From Chloroflexota bacterium (lineage in GTDB: Bacteria; Chloroflexota; Anaerolineae; UBA7937; B3-Chlor), in contig JAUVXJ010000015.1 in NCBI GenBank assembly GCA_030603665.1, forward strand, positions 23,781 through 87,780: 64,000 nt of DNA. The letters are read 5' to 3'. How positions within the stretch are numbered: the first letter of the stretch is position 1; every line of letters starts with the position of its first letter. Below the pieces are notes generated by a model. It was not told the origin of the DNA. It worked only from the letters and a program-made list of their open reading frames with translations, and made no database searches. This document shows, one piece after another, positions 24,526 to 33,634 of this stretch. A program made the translations under genes and the position numbers.

Positions 24526-25134
24526 ATGGCACAGAGTGTCATTTCGGGAGTGCACGAACAGCGAGCCTACATGCGCTATCACGAGGATGGGCTGGCGGAC
24601 CTCATGATCGGTCTGTCGGTTCTGCTCGGTGGCCTGTACTTAGTAGTCGATTGGGATATCCCGCTGGGAGCAGTTTGGGTCGTGCTGTGGCTACCCCTGT
24701 GGCTGTCTGCCAAGAAGTCCATCACCGCCCGGCGCGCCCCCAACGTCGAAATCTCCGAGGTGCGGTATGCCGGCATGATGAAGGCAGCGACCTTCGTCGT
24801 TATCACACTGGTTGTGCTGGTCTTCGCTGGCTCCTTGTTGCTCGTGGGCCAGTCTGGTGGACTCGTTCCGTCATGGTTCGTGACAGGCCTACGTGAATAC
24901 CTCACAGTGGTCTTGGGACTGGTTGGAGCTCTCGTCTTGGCCACAGCTGCCTGGCTGTCGGGGCTCAACCGCCTGTATGCGTACGCCCTGCTGACCGCAG
25001 TTGCCTTCGTCGGTAGCTACTTACTCCACGCACCCGTCGCACTGGCGGTTGCGGTGGTGGGCGGCGTTATCACGCTCTGGGGTCTGGGCATGCTGATCCG
25101 CTTCGTGAGAAGCCACCCGGTGCAGTCGGCATAG
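24526..25134 (+). CDS. Polytopic membrane protein of unknown function
   Basis: The 202-aa product has a soluble N-terminus (GVHEQRAYMRYHEDGLADLM) and then about six hydrophobic segments. The N-terminal YHEDGLADLMIG pattern suggests a conserved family, but I cannot name it. AAGGAGG lies before ATG 24526. It follows the 59-aa gene and precedes another small membrane protein, forming a likely three-gene operon. Confidence 0.6.
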   Translation: MAQSVISGVHEQRAYMRYHEDGLADLMIGLSVLLGGLYLVVDWDIPLGAVWVVLWLPLWLSAKKSITARRAPNVEISEVRYAGMMKAATFVVITLVVLVFAGSLLLVGQSGGLVPSWFVTGLREYLTVVLGLVGALVLATAAWLSGLNRLYAYALLTAVAFVGSYLLHAPVALAVAVVGGVITLWGLGMLIRFVRSHPVQSA

Positions 25135-25214
25135 AGGCTCACGCGTAGAGAATGGGCGACTGGGGTCTACCTCCAAGGGAGCGAGATCCCAGATCACGCT
25201 TGTAGAGTGGGCAG

Positions 25215-25562
25215 ATGTCAAATAGAGAGGATATCAAGGTGAATCAGGTATCAAACGGGCAACACGATACCCGAGACAGAAGCGCCAAGATGGCTCTGGG
25301 TTTGGCCATCGGGCTGGCCCTGGGCGTTCCGATCGGCCTGGCGTTGGACAGCATCCCCATAGGAATCGCGATAGGAACAAGTCTTGGCGTATCCCTTGGC
25401 CTTGCTCTCTCCGGAAGAAGGCAGGAACCATCAAAGCCGCTGGTCATCGCCGGCGTTGTGCTGCTACTAGCAGGAATCATCGTGTTTGCCGCGGTCATGC
25501 ACCTGGTCTTGCCCCAGTGGTGGTGCGGCTATCCCATCCTCAATCTGCTGCCTGGTTGCTGA
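25215..25562 (+). CDS. 115-aa glycine-rich membrane protein
   Basis: A polar 25-residue N-terminus is followed by alternating Gly/Leu/Ile-rich hydrophobic stretches (MALGLAIGLALGVPIGLALD, IGIAIGTSLGVSLGLALSG) and a third membrane segment near residue 80. Such glycine-zipper-like helices often oligomerise. GAGTGGG lies upstream of the ATG. Family unknown. The 272 bases to the next gene contain a short open frame ending at 25707 with hydrophobic residues, which I do not call. Confidence 0.55.
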   Translation: MSNREDIKVNQVSNGQHDTRDRSAKMALGLAIGLALGVPIGLALDSIPIGIAIGTSLGVSLGLALSGRRQEPSKPLVIAGVVLLLAGIIVFAAVMHLVLPQWWCGYPILNLLPGC

Positions 25563-25834
25563 TCTGATGCTGCTAGGGGTGTGGAGGGTGAAAGCAGGAA
25601 TCCATTCCTATTGGAGGCTGATTGCCCTGTCGCCCGCGCTGCCCAGTGCGGCGCAGGGTTTCGTCTGGTTCGCAAACTACTGGAATCTGCTGGGGTTCAG
25701 ATTGTGACGGGAGCAGGCACATCACCATGCCAACGGTCCAACCCTTGAACCAAGACCTTTCCGCGGGACTCTCAACGCGGTGGGCCAACCGGACGTCTAG
25801 ACGCCGAGTATAGGGTACTAGGGAGACGAGGAAG

Positions 25835-27775
25835 ATGAGTCGGCTGCTGTGGGTTCCCGTGGCCTTGGCCTTGGCGTTGGTGGCGTGCTGCTGCTGCGGA
25901 CTGCTGGCAGCTGTGCTCATGCTGACCCCGCAACCAATCCCCGGATTCGAGACCGGGCCTTGCCCCTTCGACGTCTGGGGAGACATGTCGGTCGAGTGCG
26001 GTTTCGTCGTGGTACCACAAGACCACAACGACCCCGATGGACCCACAATTCGGCTGGCCACAGCGATAGTAAGAGACCGGAGCCCCAACCACCGGCCAGA
26101 TCCAGTGATTCTGTTGGCCGGCGGCCCTGGGGGGCACATTGTGGACAACACTCTCGCCGCGGCGGCTGTATACGAGCCTCTCCACGCTAGTCGAGATTTC
26201 GTCGTCTTCGACCAGCGAGGCGTCGGACTCTCGGAACCAGCGCTCGAATGCCCGGAATGGGAGGAAACGGTGCTCGACCTTCTGGACGAGGCAGACCCCG
26301 ATGCGTCTCTGCAAGAGGAGTTCGAGGCCATCATGGCGTGTCGTGACCGGCTGGTTGAGAAGGGATACGACCTGTCCTTCTACAACACCACCCAGAGCGC
26401 CGCCGACGTGAACGCCATTCGCCTCGCTCTGGGCTACGATGAGATCAACCTGTACGGCGGATCATATGGCTCGTTGCTGGCGCAGGCGGTGATGCGAGAC
26501 CACCCAGAGGGCATCCGCAGCGTGATCATGACCGGTGTGCTCCCCCTCGAAACAAGTTTCACAGTAGGAGATGAGACGACTGTGCCGGACGCGATGTTGC
26601 GAGTGATTGACGCCTGCGCTGCCAATGAAGCCTGCGATGGTGCCTATCCCAACCTTGAGGACGTGTTCTTCGAGATTATCGATGAACTGAACGTGAGGCC
26701 GGTTCCCATCATCGCCACCGACCCCGACACCGGCGAGACGTACGACGCGCTACTAACCGGCGATACCGTGCAAAGCAATGTGACCATCGCTCTCTATTCG
26801 ACGCCCATCATCGCTGTCATTCCACGGGTCATCTATGAGGCGTTCGAGGGCAACTATGAGCTGATGACCCAACTGACCGGCGAGAGCTTGTGGGTTGTGG
26901 GTGCCTTGAGCAGAGGTATGCAGTTCTCGGTAATCTGCACAGAGGATCTCATTGGGCGGAGGCCAGAGGAACAGCTGGATGCCATGATGTCAGTGCCTAG
27001 TCAGCTCCGGAGCCGGGCTGACCCCGAACTACTCATCGGGTATGGAGCCTTCGGAGTCTGCGAGAATTGGCCGGTCGAGGAGGCCCATCCGTCATTCAAG
27101 AATCCGCTGGAGAGCGACATCGCCACGCTTTTGCTGGTAGGCGAGTTTGACCCTGTCACACCCCCAGAGTACGGTCGCTTAGTGGCCGCGCACCTGGGCC
27201 ACGCCTACTTCCACGAGCTTCCGGGTGTCGGCCACGGCGTCCTGGCTGGGGAGGACTGTGCGCTCAGCATAGCTGGCGCCTTCCTGGAGAATCCCGCTGA
27301 GGCGCCAGACGTCTCATGCATTGCGCAGATGCCAGGTGTGGTCTTCGATCTTCCTAAGGAACCCACCGAGTTGGTCATCGAGCCTTTCACCAGCGAGCAG
27401 AGCGATCTCCGTGGCCTAGTGCCCGCGGGCTGGAAAGAGGAGTACCCGCTTGACTTCCGGCGTGGCGAGTCAGCCCTCGACCCGACCAGGCTAGTTCTGG
27501 ATGCGGTCTGGCTGTCCAAGGATGAGCTGTTCAACGTGCTTCTGTCGTGGCTGGAGGTCGATCCGGACGTCGAACGCGCAGCCACGGCCAAGAAGGGCAA
27601 CTTCACCTGGGACTTCTATGAACTGCAGGTAGGGGCCCACCCGGTTGACCTGGCACTCACGGAGGAAACCGGCACGTCGTATTTCGTGTTGCTTTTCTCC
27701 CCGAAGGATGAGCGTGATGCTTTGTATCAGCAGGTCTTCCTGCCCGCAGTCGAAGCGCTGGCTCCGTTGCAGTAG
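25835..27775 (+). CDS. Exported alpha/beta hydrolase, TAP-like (proline iminopeptidase type)
   Basis: The 646-aa product starts with a hydrophobic export signal ending in a run of cysteines (VACCCCG), possibly a lipoprotein. The alpha/beta hydrolase follows: an oxyanion-like LLAGGPGGH, DQRGVG, the nucleophile elbow YGGSYGS near residue 210, then VGEFDPVTPPEYG (Asp) and GVGHGVL (His) as in TAP-like C-terminal domains. About 150 extra residues follow that I do not recognise. Relatives cleave N-terminal residues or small esters. GAGGAAG precedes the ATG. Confidence 0.8.
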   Translation: MSRLLWVPVALALALVACCCCGLLAAVLMLTPQPIPGFETGPCPFDVWGDMSVECGFVVVPQDHNDPDGPTIRLATAIVRDRSPNHRPDPVILLAGGPGGHIVDNTLAAAAVYEPLHASRDFVVFDQRGVGLSEPALECPEWEETVLDLLDEADPDASLQEEFEAIMACRDRLVEKGYDLSFYNTTQSAADVNAIRLALGYDEINLYGGSYGSLLAQAVMRDHPEGIRSVIMTGVLPLETSFTVGDETTVPDAMLRVIDACAANEACDGAYPNLEDVFFEIIDELNVRPVPIIATDPDTGETYDALLTGDTVQSNVTIALYSTPIIAVIPRVIYEAFEGNYELMTQLTGESLWVVGALSRGMQFSVICTEDLIGRRPEEQLDAMMSVPSQLRSRADPELLIGYGAFGVCENWPVEEAHPSFKNPLESDIATLLLVGEFDPVTPPEYGRLVAAHLGHAYFHELPGVGHGVLAGEDCALSIAGAFLENPAEAPDVSCIAQMPGVVFDLPKEPTELVIEPFTSEQSDLRGLVPAGWKEEYPLDFRRGESALDPTRLVLDAVWLSKDELFNVLLSWLEVDPDVERAATAKKGNFTWDFYELQVGAHPVDLALTEETGTSYFVLLFSPKDERDALYQQVFLPAVEALAPLQ

Positions 27776-27843
27776 GTCCGCACGACCGTAAACCACCGAG
27801 CGTTCAATCACTAGACCGCCTCGTAGCGGTCAAGGAGGAAGAG

Positions 27844-27966
27844 ATGACAGACACTCTGGCCAATGTGCTGAGCGTGCTGGGATTGGCGGCTACCTTCCTG
27901 GTGGCAGCAACTGCCATACTCGTGCTCGCCCTGGCATCCAAGATCGTGAAAGAGACCAAGAAGTAG
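27844..27966 (+). CDS. 40-aa single-pass membrane microprotein
   Basis: AAGGAGGAAG precedes ATG 27844. The product has a short acidic start, one hydrophobic helix of about 22 residues and a basic end (SKIVKETKK), giving N-out, C-in topology. Not recognised. It lies 69 bases after the hydrolase and 44 bases before pspC-like, so it may belong to the envelope-stress group that follows. Confidence 0.55.
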   Translation: MTDTLANVLSVLGLAATFLVAATAILVLALASKIVKETKK

Positions 27967-28010
27967 AGAATATTGTCGCGCAAACCACGCACTTGAAGCG
28001 AGGCTAACCT

Positions 28011-28196
28011 ATGAAGAAGCTCGTGAGACCCAAAGAGGGAAGGAAGATAGCGGGCGTGGCTCTGGGGCTGGCCAACTACTTCAACGTGGATGTGACTCTG
28101 GTGAGGATCCTCTGGATCATCCTTCTCTTGCCCGGCGGCTTGCCGGGTCTTATCCCTTACCTGATCTGCTGGATCATGATCCCGGCGGAGGCGTAG
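28011..28196 (+). CDS. PspC-domain protein
   Basis: The 61-aa product is a minimal PspC domain: RPKEGRKIAGVALGLANYF, then VDVTLVRILWIILLL and a second hydrophobic stretch ending ICWIMIPAEA. PspC proteins sit in the inner membrane and, in studied bacteria, take part in phage-shock or envelope-stress signalling. No pspA or pspB is nearby. GAAGCGAGG lies about 8 bases before the ATG. Confidence 0.85.
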   Translation: MKKLVRPKEGRKIAGVALGLANYFNVDVTLVRILWIILLLPGGLPGLIPYLICWIMIPAEA

Positions 28197-28363
28197 ACGC
28201 AAGCCGATAGAGACTCAGTGTCTGCGAAGTGAACCGCTGCGGCGCCGAGATCACTGGGACTCACACACGACCCATGATGATCAGTCACAACGGTGTTGGT
28301 CCCTTTGCGAGACCCAACTAAAGAAGCGAACCAATACCTCGACCACGAAAGGAGAGGGTAAGA

Positions 28364-28741
28364 ATGGAGAAGCATGTCACGCTGGTGGGGGCTCTGCACA
28401 TTGGCTACAGCGCCTTCCAGATTCTGGGTGGTTTGATCGCCTTGCTGTTCATCGTCGGCGGCGGGCTGCTAGGGGGCCTGATATCCGAAGAGGGAATCGT
28501 GATCGGCATCACCTTCTTCATCGGCGCGATCATCTCCCTCTGGATACTCCTGGTGTCGCTGCCCAGCATCATCGGCGGCGTCGCTCTGCTGCGGTACAAG
28601 CCCTGGGGCAGGTATCTGGTGCTCGTACTCTCCGTGTTGGTGCTGTTCAACATCCCCCTGGGGACCGCCATCGGCGTCTACTCCATCTGGGCGTTGGTGC
28701 AGGACGAGACGGCAGAGCTGTTTGCCTCCAAGACTGGATAG
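28364..28741 (+). CDS. Small polytopic membrane protein of unknown function
   Basis: The 125-aa product has three to four hydrophobic segments, starting with VTLVGALHIGYSAFQILGG and ending with a short cytosolic tail. The overall layout resembles uncharacterised membrane proteins often found near PspC, but I cannot name the family. AAAGGAGAGGG lies before the ATG. A strong palindromic terminator follows at 28826. Confidence 0.6.
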   Translation: MEKHVTLVGALHIGYSAFQILGGLIALLFIVGGGLLGGLISEEGIVIGITFFIGAIISLWILLVSLPSIIGGVALLRYKPWGRYLVLVLSVLVLFNIPLGTAIGVYSIWALVQDETAELFASKTG

Positions 28742-28825
28742 TCAGTCCGCTTGAGGCGAAGCCGGCTGACAGGAGGAAGGAAGCGCGCAGAGAGCATCAT
28801 CGGCTAGCGATGACCAAGTATGGAA

Positions 28826-28851
28826 AAGGGACACGGCATGCCGTGTCCCTT
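28826..28851 (+). terminator. Perfect palindromic terminator-like hairpin
   Basis: Arms AAGGGACACGGCA and TGCCGTGTCCCTT form a perfect 26-base palindrome, preceded by AAAA and ended by TT. It lies between the + operon ending at 28741 and the convergent - genes, so it may act on both strands. Confidence 0.65.
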
Positions 28852-28885
28852 CCTCCATCTCTTCAAACCGCTTTCTGCTTCAGGA

Positions 28886-29250
28886 CTAGTACTTCCTCTC
28901 CGCAAGCGGCAGGAAGCAGTAGCAATCGCTCGTTCGACTGGCCCAGGCCATGATCTCGTAGTCCTCGCCCGATGCGCTGCCCGACAGTATGTCCAGGTCT
29001 CCGTCGTGGTCGAGGTCTCCCAGGGCCACCGAGTAGACGCGGCCCCCGCTGGCCCTCATGGCGCCGGCAAGCGCTAGCTCCTCGGCCGTCACGTCCCAGC
29101 CGGCTATCGCCGTCACCGGTGTGGCCTCGTCCTCCAGGCCGGTGGGCCAGTGCATGTTCTGGGGTCCACCACGCGGGCAGGTGCCGCGTTGGGTGCCGCC
29201 GTCCAGATGCCCGCCAGTCGCAGATCGGTGATCCAAATCCCGCATCTTCT
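28886..29250 (-). pseudogene. FG-GAP/VCBS repeat C-terminal remnant
   Basis: The minus frame reads VYSVALGDLDHDGDLDILSG and then a short tail ending AERKY before the stop at 28886. D-x-D-x-D-G-D-x-D is the calcium-binding FG-GAP/VCBS motif. No start codon with a binding site is seen, and the zinc-ribbon gene ends just upstream at 29268. The fragment matches in style the N-terminal piece at 31975-31610. Confidence 0.5.
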
Positions 29251-29267
29251 CACAGCGTGATCGGGAT

Positions 29268-31529
29268 TTATCGTTGTACGAAGAACTTCTCGACGGTGAA
29301 CTCTTTCTCGACCCTGCCTCCGGGGCCCTCGGCGATGAACGTGTACGTCGCCTCTTGGAAGGCTTCACCAATACACCACTCACTCTCCCCTGTGGCGCCC
29401 ACAGGCTCTCCAGCAAGGTGTACTGTGGTAGCGTTCTGCACCTCCCATTCGAGCCAGGCGCACGGGTAGTCGCTTGGCACCAGGACCCCATCGCGCTCCC
29501 GCCCGCCCAGCCAGATCGTGATGACCGGGGGTCCGGTGGGCCCAGGCGGCACCGGCGGCTCCGGCGGGGGTTCGCTGGGCCCAGGCGGCTCCGGATCCTC
29601 TACCCGGGTGCATTCGGCCTTGTCGTCACTTACCTGGACGCATTCTTCCCCGTCGGCACAGGCCTGCAAGTCGGCAGCAACCAAGTCCCCGGCGGGCACA
29701 GGGTCGAAATCGGTCGTAAAGGTCTCGTCCAGACAATAGTCTTCCACTCTTACCCGGGGCGTTTCGGTCCCGCACACCTCGACTGCCCGCTCCTCAATCA
29801 GCACCAGCATCCGATCATCGTCCACCTTATAGTGGACCCTCACCTTCTGAGATGTCCATATGGCCTCGCCCCCAATGTCACTACACTCCTCGCACACTCT
29901 GTCCAACACTTCACGGTGCGCAAAGGTTACGATCGGAGGGTCGTCTGTCCTCATCGGTTCCGCGCAAATCTTCAGCGGAGGGCATAAGGCCACGAAGGCG
30001 AGAAACCCGCCGGCCGCGGTGAGCCCGCCGCTCACCTCACCCGCCAATATTCCAGCGCCAAATGTGAGGACGCCAACCGCGCAGCCCGACCAGACGCCTA
30101 TCCCACTGTCCCATCCTATATACGTCTCTCCCAGACAGTGGTTCAAGTCATGCCACATGCCTCCGCACCCCCGGTCGTTGGCCCAGGCGCCCAGGGCCGC
30201 CGTGCGGCGGCCTTCCTGCAAGGGCGTCTCCGCGATGGGGTTTCCCGCCGCGTCGAAGATGCTGAACCCCTCCTCAGATATCTCTACGCCCCCCTCGCGG
30301 TCGTACAGGACGAGCGCTTCGCCTCCGCGTTCGGGGCGTGCGAGCAGCGAGTTGGTGAGTCCGGGCTGCCCGATTCGAAACACACCTATATTGTCACCCT
30401 CGGGCGAACTCAAGAGAATAGCTTGGACCTCCGACCCATCGCTTGCGATGGCCTCGGATGCTTCTCCGGGCTCGGTGTATCCCTGCTCCGCGGCCAGAGC
30501 GTAGACATCAGCGAAGCTTTCGTCGCCCTCTACGGCCTGGAAGAACTCGTCTGGCGTGAGTTCTCTCTCAGATACGATCTCCACTGGTTCCGAGGCCTCA
30601 ACCGCTTCCGAGGCAGAGACGTAGCCCACGCGATAGGTTTCAGTTTCTGCCGCCGCCCAGCCGCTCTCCGGGTCGTCGAAATCGTCCTCATAGAGCTTAG
30701 TAGCCGCTGTAAAATCATAAATCAGCAGGTTGTCGAAGAAGACCCGGGTGGTAATGGGCGATTCGGTCACCACCTCGGCGCGGAGGCCGATCTTGCCCTC
30801 CCTGAAGGAACTGTCGGTGAAATCTGCCAGGCGCTGGTCGTTAACGTACATCCTGATCAAATCGGCCGACGCAACTACTTTCAGGTCGTTGGTGGCGATG
30901 CCGGTATTGATGTGTGGGGAGGCGGTTGCAGGGATCAGGTTTTGCCACTCTCCGTCCACAATTTTCGTCAGGACGTAACGGCCGGTGTTTTGGATATTGA
31001 AGTAATAGTAGTTATCCTTGTCCTGAAAACGCCAGACCAGGCCGCCTCGCACGGATTCGACGTCCGTTTCGAAGCGGACCTGGACCTCGGCGCCAAAGTC
31101 AGAGAAGGTCTGATGCTGATAGATCGCCCGAAAGCCTCTGAAGTTCTGTCCTATATGCTCGATGAAATACTCGCCAGCCTCGTAATCCCGGCTTGGCGTC
31201 GCCAGGGGGGCCACGCCCGTAGCCTCGTAAGCCGGGCGTGGGGTCGCCACGGGGGCCACGTAGTCCTGGCGTGGGGCCGCCCAGGGGCCCACGCCCGTGT
31301 CAAGCAGCAGCGCGCCCCCGCCGAAGACCGCGATGCAGATGCAGGCCAGAAGCACGAGGCCGCCTCCACCGACCAAGAGAAGCCACAGGCCACGCCTGGG
31401 GGTCTTTTTCGGGGGTGGGGCCGCAACGGCCTCCGTAGGCGCAGCGGCAACAGGGGTGCCGCAGCCGGGGCAGAAGCGCTGCCCGGGGGCCAGTTCACTG
31501 CCGCAGTCGGCGCACATCTGGGGACTCAT
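29268..31529 (-). CDS. Zinc-ribbon membrane protein with LamG-like sensor domain
   Basis: The 753-aa product starts with a zinc ribbon (C-A-D-C-G, then FCPGCG) and a Pro/Lys linker. A single membrane helix at about residues 46-70 and a low-complexity ATPRxDY-type repeat follow. Residues about 110-270 look like a LamG/DUF1080 beta-sandwich (GLVWRFQDKDNYYYFNIQ, RLADFTDSSFREGKIGLRAE). A hydrophobic segment near residue 490, a Cys-rich region and a Pro-rich stretch (PPGPSEPPPEPPVPPGP) precede a C-terminal beta domain. GGAGGTG lies before the ATG. It is probably surface-exposed; function unknown. Confidence 0.6.
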   Translation of the reverse strand: MSPQMCADCGSELAPGQRFCPGCGTPVAAAPTEAVAAPPPKKTPRRGLWLLLVGGGGLVLLACICIAVFGGGALLLDTGVGPWAAPRQDYVAPVATPRPAYEATGVAPLATPSRDYEAGEYFIEHIGQNFRGFRAIYQHQTFSDFGAEVQVRFETDVESVRGGLVWRFQDKDNYYYFNIQNTGRYVLTKIVDGEWQNLIPATASPHINTGIATNDLKVVASADLIRMYVNDQRLADFTDSSFREGKIGLRAEVVTESPITTRVFFDNLLIYDFTAATKLYEDDFDDPESGWAAAETETYRVGYVSASEAVEASEPVEIVSERELTPDEFFQAVEGDESFADVYALAAEQGYTEPGEASEAIASDGSEVQAILLSSPEGDNIGVFRIGQPGLTNSLLARPERGGEALVLYDREGGVEISEEGFSIFDAAGNPIAETPLQEGRRTAALGAWANDRGCGGMWHDLNHCLGETYIGWDSGIGVWSGCAVGVLTFGAGILAGEVSGGLTAAGGFLAFVALCPPLKICAEPMRTDDPPIVTFAHREVLDRVCEECSDIGGEAIWTSQKVRVHYKVDDDRMLVLIEERAVEVCGTETPRVRVEDYCLDETFTTDFDPVPAGDLVAADLQACADGEECVQVSDDKAECTRVEDPEPPGPSEPPPEPPVPPGPTGPPVITIWLGGRERDGVLVPSDYPCAWLEWEVQNATTVHLAGEPVGATGESEWCIGEAFQEATYTFIAEGPGGRVEKEFTVEKFFVQR

Positions 31530-31609
31530 GGTTCACCTCCATGTAGCATATTGTAACACCATTCCTTGACTGGTGGCATCATCTGCATTATCTGCCCTTT
31601 GCCACGAAG

Positions 31610-31975
31610 TTACCATTCCTTCCCCCCGCCGTCTTTGTCTCCTCGCACACCTGCGGCTCGGAACGGCGAGGTACGGTTGGGAGAGGTATCGTTCTCCCAG
31701 ACTATGAGTTCGTAGTCCTCGTCCCACCAACTGCTGGAGACGATGTTCCGATCTCCGTCGTTATCCAGGTCTCCCAGGGCTACCGACCTGACGTCGTCCG
31801 CACTGGCCCCCGCATCGTTGCCCGCGCCAAAGGAGATGGTCCTGCAGCCGGCGGACGGGGTCGCTTCCGCGTTGTGGGTAGGCCCTCCAACGATTAGCGC
31901 TGGACACAGGACGGCGCAGCAGACAAGCACTCTGAGCGCCAATCGCAGTCTAGCCGGCTGTGCGGCGCGGTTCAT
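31610..31975 (-). CDS. Truncated FG-GAP/VCBS repeat protein, N-terminal part
   Basis: ATG 31975 follows GAGGAG. The 121-aa product has a signal peptide (basic start, RLALRVLVCCAVLCPALIVG) and then one VCBS unit, VRSVALGDLDNDGDRNIVSS, followed by an EDYELIVWEND signature. It then loses similarity and stops at 31610. Full-length relatives carry many such units, so this is a truncated gene. One Asp of the calcium motif is replaced by Arg (GDRN), a further sign of decay. Confidence 0.6.
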   Translation of the reverse strand: MNRAAQPARLRLALRVLVCCAVLCPALIVGGPTHNAEATPSAGCRTISFGAGNDAGASADDVRSVALGDLDNDGDRNIVSSSWWDEDYELIVWENDTSPNRTSPFRAAGVRGDKDGGGKEW

Positions 31976-32368
31976 TCCATCTACTCCTCGTTCGAGTGGA
32001 GAAGGGCGGCTTGTGGATCGCCAGGCCGCGAGATGCTCTTGCCTATACCGACCGTCCACCTAACAACGCGGTGGTGAGATCTGCTGTGACTTCTTGTTCT
32101 CTGCTGCGAGAGACGAATGAGGATACGTAACTGAAAAGCGGGTGCTGCGGCCATAACTCGTCGCCGAGAGACGTAAACGATGGAGTCAGGATGTAGCAGC
32201 AGATGCTAAGAAGATGGACTATCCTTCAAATAATATAACACAACCTGGCCCGCTTGTCAAGACCCCATGGCGTGAAATGCAGGAACTACCACTGGACTGC
32301 CACGTCGGTGCTCGTCTCATCTTCTTGACAGCGATTGGCCGTAATGGCGAGCCTCTCTCGCCCATCCC
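31976..32368. other. Intergenic region between divergent transcripts
   Basis: These bases separate the VCBS remnant from the aminotransferase operon. They are locally AT-richer near 32223-32260. I see no gene or repeat. The aminotransferase promoter follows directly. Confidence 0.5.
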
Positions 32369-32398
32369 TTGACATCGGTTGGCGCAGGCTGCTATACT
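32369..32398 (+). promoter_or_regulatory. Promoter of the glyoxylate operon
   Basis: TTGACA (32369-32374), an 18-base spacer and TATACT (32393-32398). It lies 60 bases before the GTG of the aminotransferase and is the only good sigma70-type element nearby. Confidence 0.6.
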
Positions 32399-32457
32399 CG
32401 CCATGTTGCCAAAGGCGCTCGAAGGCAGAGCCTTATCACGAACTGGAGGCCCGCGAA

Positions 32458-33624
32458 GTGAAAGACAGAAAGCTGCTCATGATCCCCGGACCCATAGAGT
32501 TCACCCCCGACGTGATGTTGGCCATGGGCATGCCCACCACCAGCCATATCGCGCCCAACTTCATCGAGGTCTTCGGTGAGGCCCTGGAGAGGATGCGGCA
32601 TGTATTCCTGTGCCCCGACGGTCAGCCCTTTGTGATCGCTGGCTCAGGCACCCTGGCCATGGATATCGCCGGTGCCAACCTCGTAGAACCCGGCGACAGG
32701 GCCCTGGTGGTCAACAGCGGCTACTTCTCCGACCGCATGGGAGCCATCCTGGAGCGGTACGGAGCCACAGTGACCCAAGTGCACGCCCCCGCAGTGGGGG
32801 ATGTGCCCGCCCTGGAGGACGTGGAGACCGCTCTGAAGAAAGGCGCCTACAAGATTATGGCCTTCACCCACGTGGACACCTCCACCGCAGTGGTGGTCGA
32901 CGCCAAGGCTCTGGGTGCCCTGGGCCGGGAGCATGGGGTGCTCACCATACTGGACGGAGTCTGTTCGGTGGCCGGCGAAGAGCTGCGGCAGGAGGATTGG
33001 GGCATTGACCTATCCTTCACCGCCTCGCAAAAGGCCATCGGTGTGCCGCCGGGGCTGGCCCTGGTGGTGGCTGGGCCACGAGCGATGGGTGCTTTCCACG
33101 AACGCAAGTCTCCGGTGGGTAACTACTACGCCGACTGGGCCAACTGGCTGCCCATCATGCAGGCCTACGAGGAGCGGCGTCCCAGCTACTTCGGCACGCC
33201 GGCTGTCAACCTCATCTGGGCACTGAACGTGAGCCTGGGCCAGATTCTGGACGAAGGCATCGATGCCCGCTTTTTGCGCCATCGCCGTTTGAACCAGGCC
33301 TTCAAGGCCGCCATCGGTGCACTGGGCATGAAGCAAGTGCCGCTGGGATCTGAGTTGGCGGCCAACACTCTCACCGCCCCCTACTATCCGGATGGCGTGG
33401 ATAAGGCCCTGCTCGGCCATATCAAGGAGGCGGGAGTCATCGTGGCCGGCGGCCTGCACCCCGAGATCAGAGATCGGTACTTCCGTGTCGGGCACATGGG
33501 CGCTGTGAACGAGTCCGACATCCTGATGACTCTCGGTGCCCTGGAGAAGGGATTGGCCCAGGTCGGTCACAGCTTCGACGCCGGGGCAGGCCTGGCCGCT
33601 GCGCAGGCACTGCTCACCCAGTAG
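32458..33624 (+). CDS. Class V aminotransferase, alanine/serine-glyoxylate type
   Basis: The 388-aa PLP enzyme opens LLMIPGPIEFTPDVMLAMG, typical of the AGT/SGAT family, and has the PLP lysine Lys192 in FTASQKAIGVPPG. Such enzymes move an amino group from alanine or serine to glyoxylate to make glycine. The GTG start is chosen from CTGGAGGC about 10 bases upstream. The glycolate-oxidase-type gene starts 10 bases after its stop and a HOGA-like aldolase follows, so the operon context supports glyoxylate as substrate. Confidence 0.88.
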   Translation: MKDRKLLMIPGPIEFTPDVMLAMGMPTTSHIAPNFIEVFGEALERMRHVFLCPDGQPFVIAGSGTLAMDIAGANLVEPGDRALVVNSGYFSDRMGAILERYGATVTQVHAPAVGDVPALEDVETALKKGAYKIMAFTHVDTSTAVVVDAKALGALGREHGVLTILDGVCSVAGEELRQEDWGIDLSFTASQKAIGVPPGLALVVAGPRAMGAFHERKSPVGNYYADWANWLPIMQAYEERRPSYFGTPAVNLIWALNVSLGQILDEGIDARFLRHRRLNQAFKAAIGALGMKQVPLGSELAANTLTAPYYPDGVDKALLGHIKEAGVIVAGGLHPEIRDRYFRVGHMGAVNESDILMTLGALEKGLAQVGHSFDAGAGLAAAQALLTQ

Positions 33625-33634
33625 GCCACGCGAA

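Noticed and set aside
25563..25707. Short hydrophobic frame ending FVWFANYWNLLGFRL
   Set aside because: It could be a remnant of a membrane protein, but starts have no suitable ribosome binding site spacing and no family is visible.
30138..31556. A 472-codon + frame opposite the zinc-ribbon gene
   Set aside because: The minus frame has a zinc ribbon, a membrane helix, a beta-sandwich pattern and a good ribosome binding site; the plus frame has none.
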